Origin: Prevotellaceae bacterium UBA5903
GTDB lineage: Bacteria; Bacteroidota; Bacteroidia; Bacteroidales; Bacteroidaceae
NCBI GenBank assembly: GCA_002431845.1
Contig: DJEH01000127.1
Location: forward strand, 27,649-43,324
Direction of reading: 5' to 3'
Length of the DNA stretch: 15,676 nt
The notes under the pieces were generated by a model. It was not told the origin of the DNA. It made no database searches and saw only the letters and a list, made by a program, of their open reading frames with translations. Shown piece after piece: positions 15,668 to 15,676 of the stretch (the stretch's first letter is position 1; the number at the start of each line of letters is the position of its first letter). Both the position numbers and the translations under genes were made by a program.

Positions 15668-15676
15668 AAAGAAAGC

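Overview
The window looks like chromosomal DNA from a Bacteroidota species, most likely a Prevotellaceae member. Four things point there. Several intergenic regions carry the phylum's TTTG / TAnnTTTG promoter, and the genes lack clear Shine-Dalgarno sequences. There is a DUF3575 outer-membrane gene and a Bacteroidota-type TonB protein. Two large secreted proteins end in the short 'DLxGRR...GxYIxNxKK' tail common in Prevotella surface proteins. The tRNA-Phe genes lack an encoded CCA. No mobile-element protein, CRISPR array or rRNA is visible.

Layout. Positions 1-254 are non-coding and hold a ~185 bp element bounded by 20 bp inverted repeats. Positions 255-2810 (minus) encode a secreted multidomain SGNH/GDSL esterase-like protein with a second, apparently catalytically dead SGNH domain. 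Divergently, 3102-8701 (plus) is a tight three-gene envelope operon: a DUF3575 single-barrel protein, a periplasmic protein joining a CarboxypepD_reg-like domain, an OmpA-like domain and a helical region, and a 958-residue outer-membrane protein made of five ~182-residue beta-barrel repeats. A strong terminator closes it. A ~1 kb gene-free region follows (8702-9723), containing an array of five back-to-back palindromes at a regular 22.5-23 bp period and, further down, a near-consensus promoter. That promoter serves a secreted 790-residue protein with three beta-trefoil-like segments (9724-12096), followed by a 63-codon gene for a small peptide of unknown function. After terminators come two identical tandem tRNA-Phe genes (minus), a divergent AraC-family regulator (12945-13829), and a convergent minus-strand pair, a TonB-family gene followed by ispH.

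How they work together. Most genes build or use the cell envelope. The DUF3575, OmpA-like and five-barrel proteins are almost certainly co-expressed and may form one outer-membrane to peptidoglycan assembly. The two large secreted proteins share a plan of helical spacers, trefoil-like modules and the same C-terminal tail, which suggests the same export or anchoring route. The strongest candidates for something undescribed are the five-barrel operon, the phased palindrome array, and the small peptide downstream of the trefoil protein.
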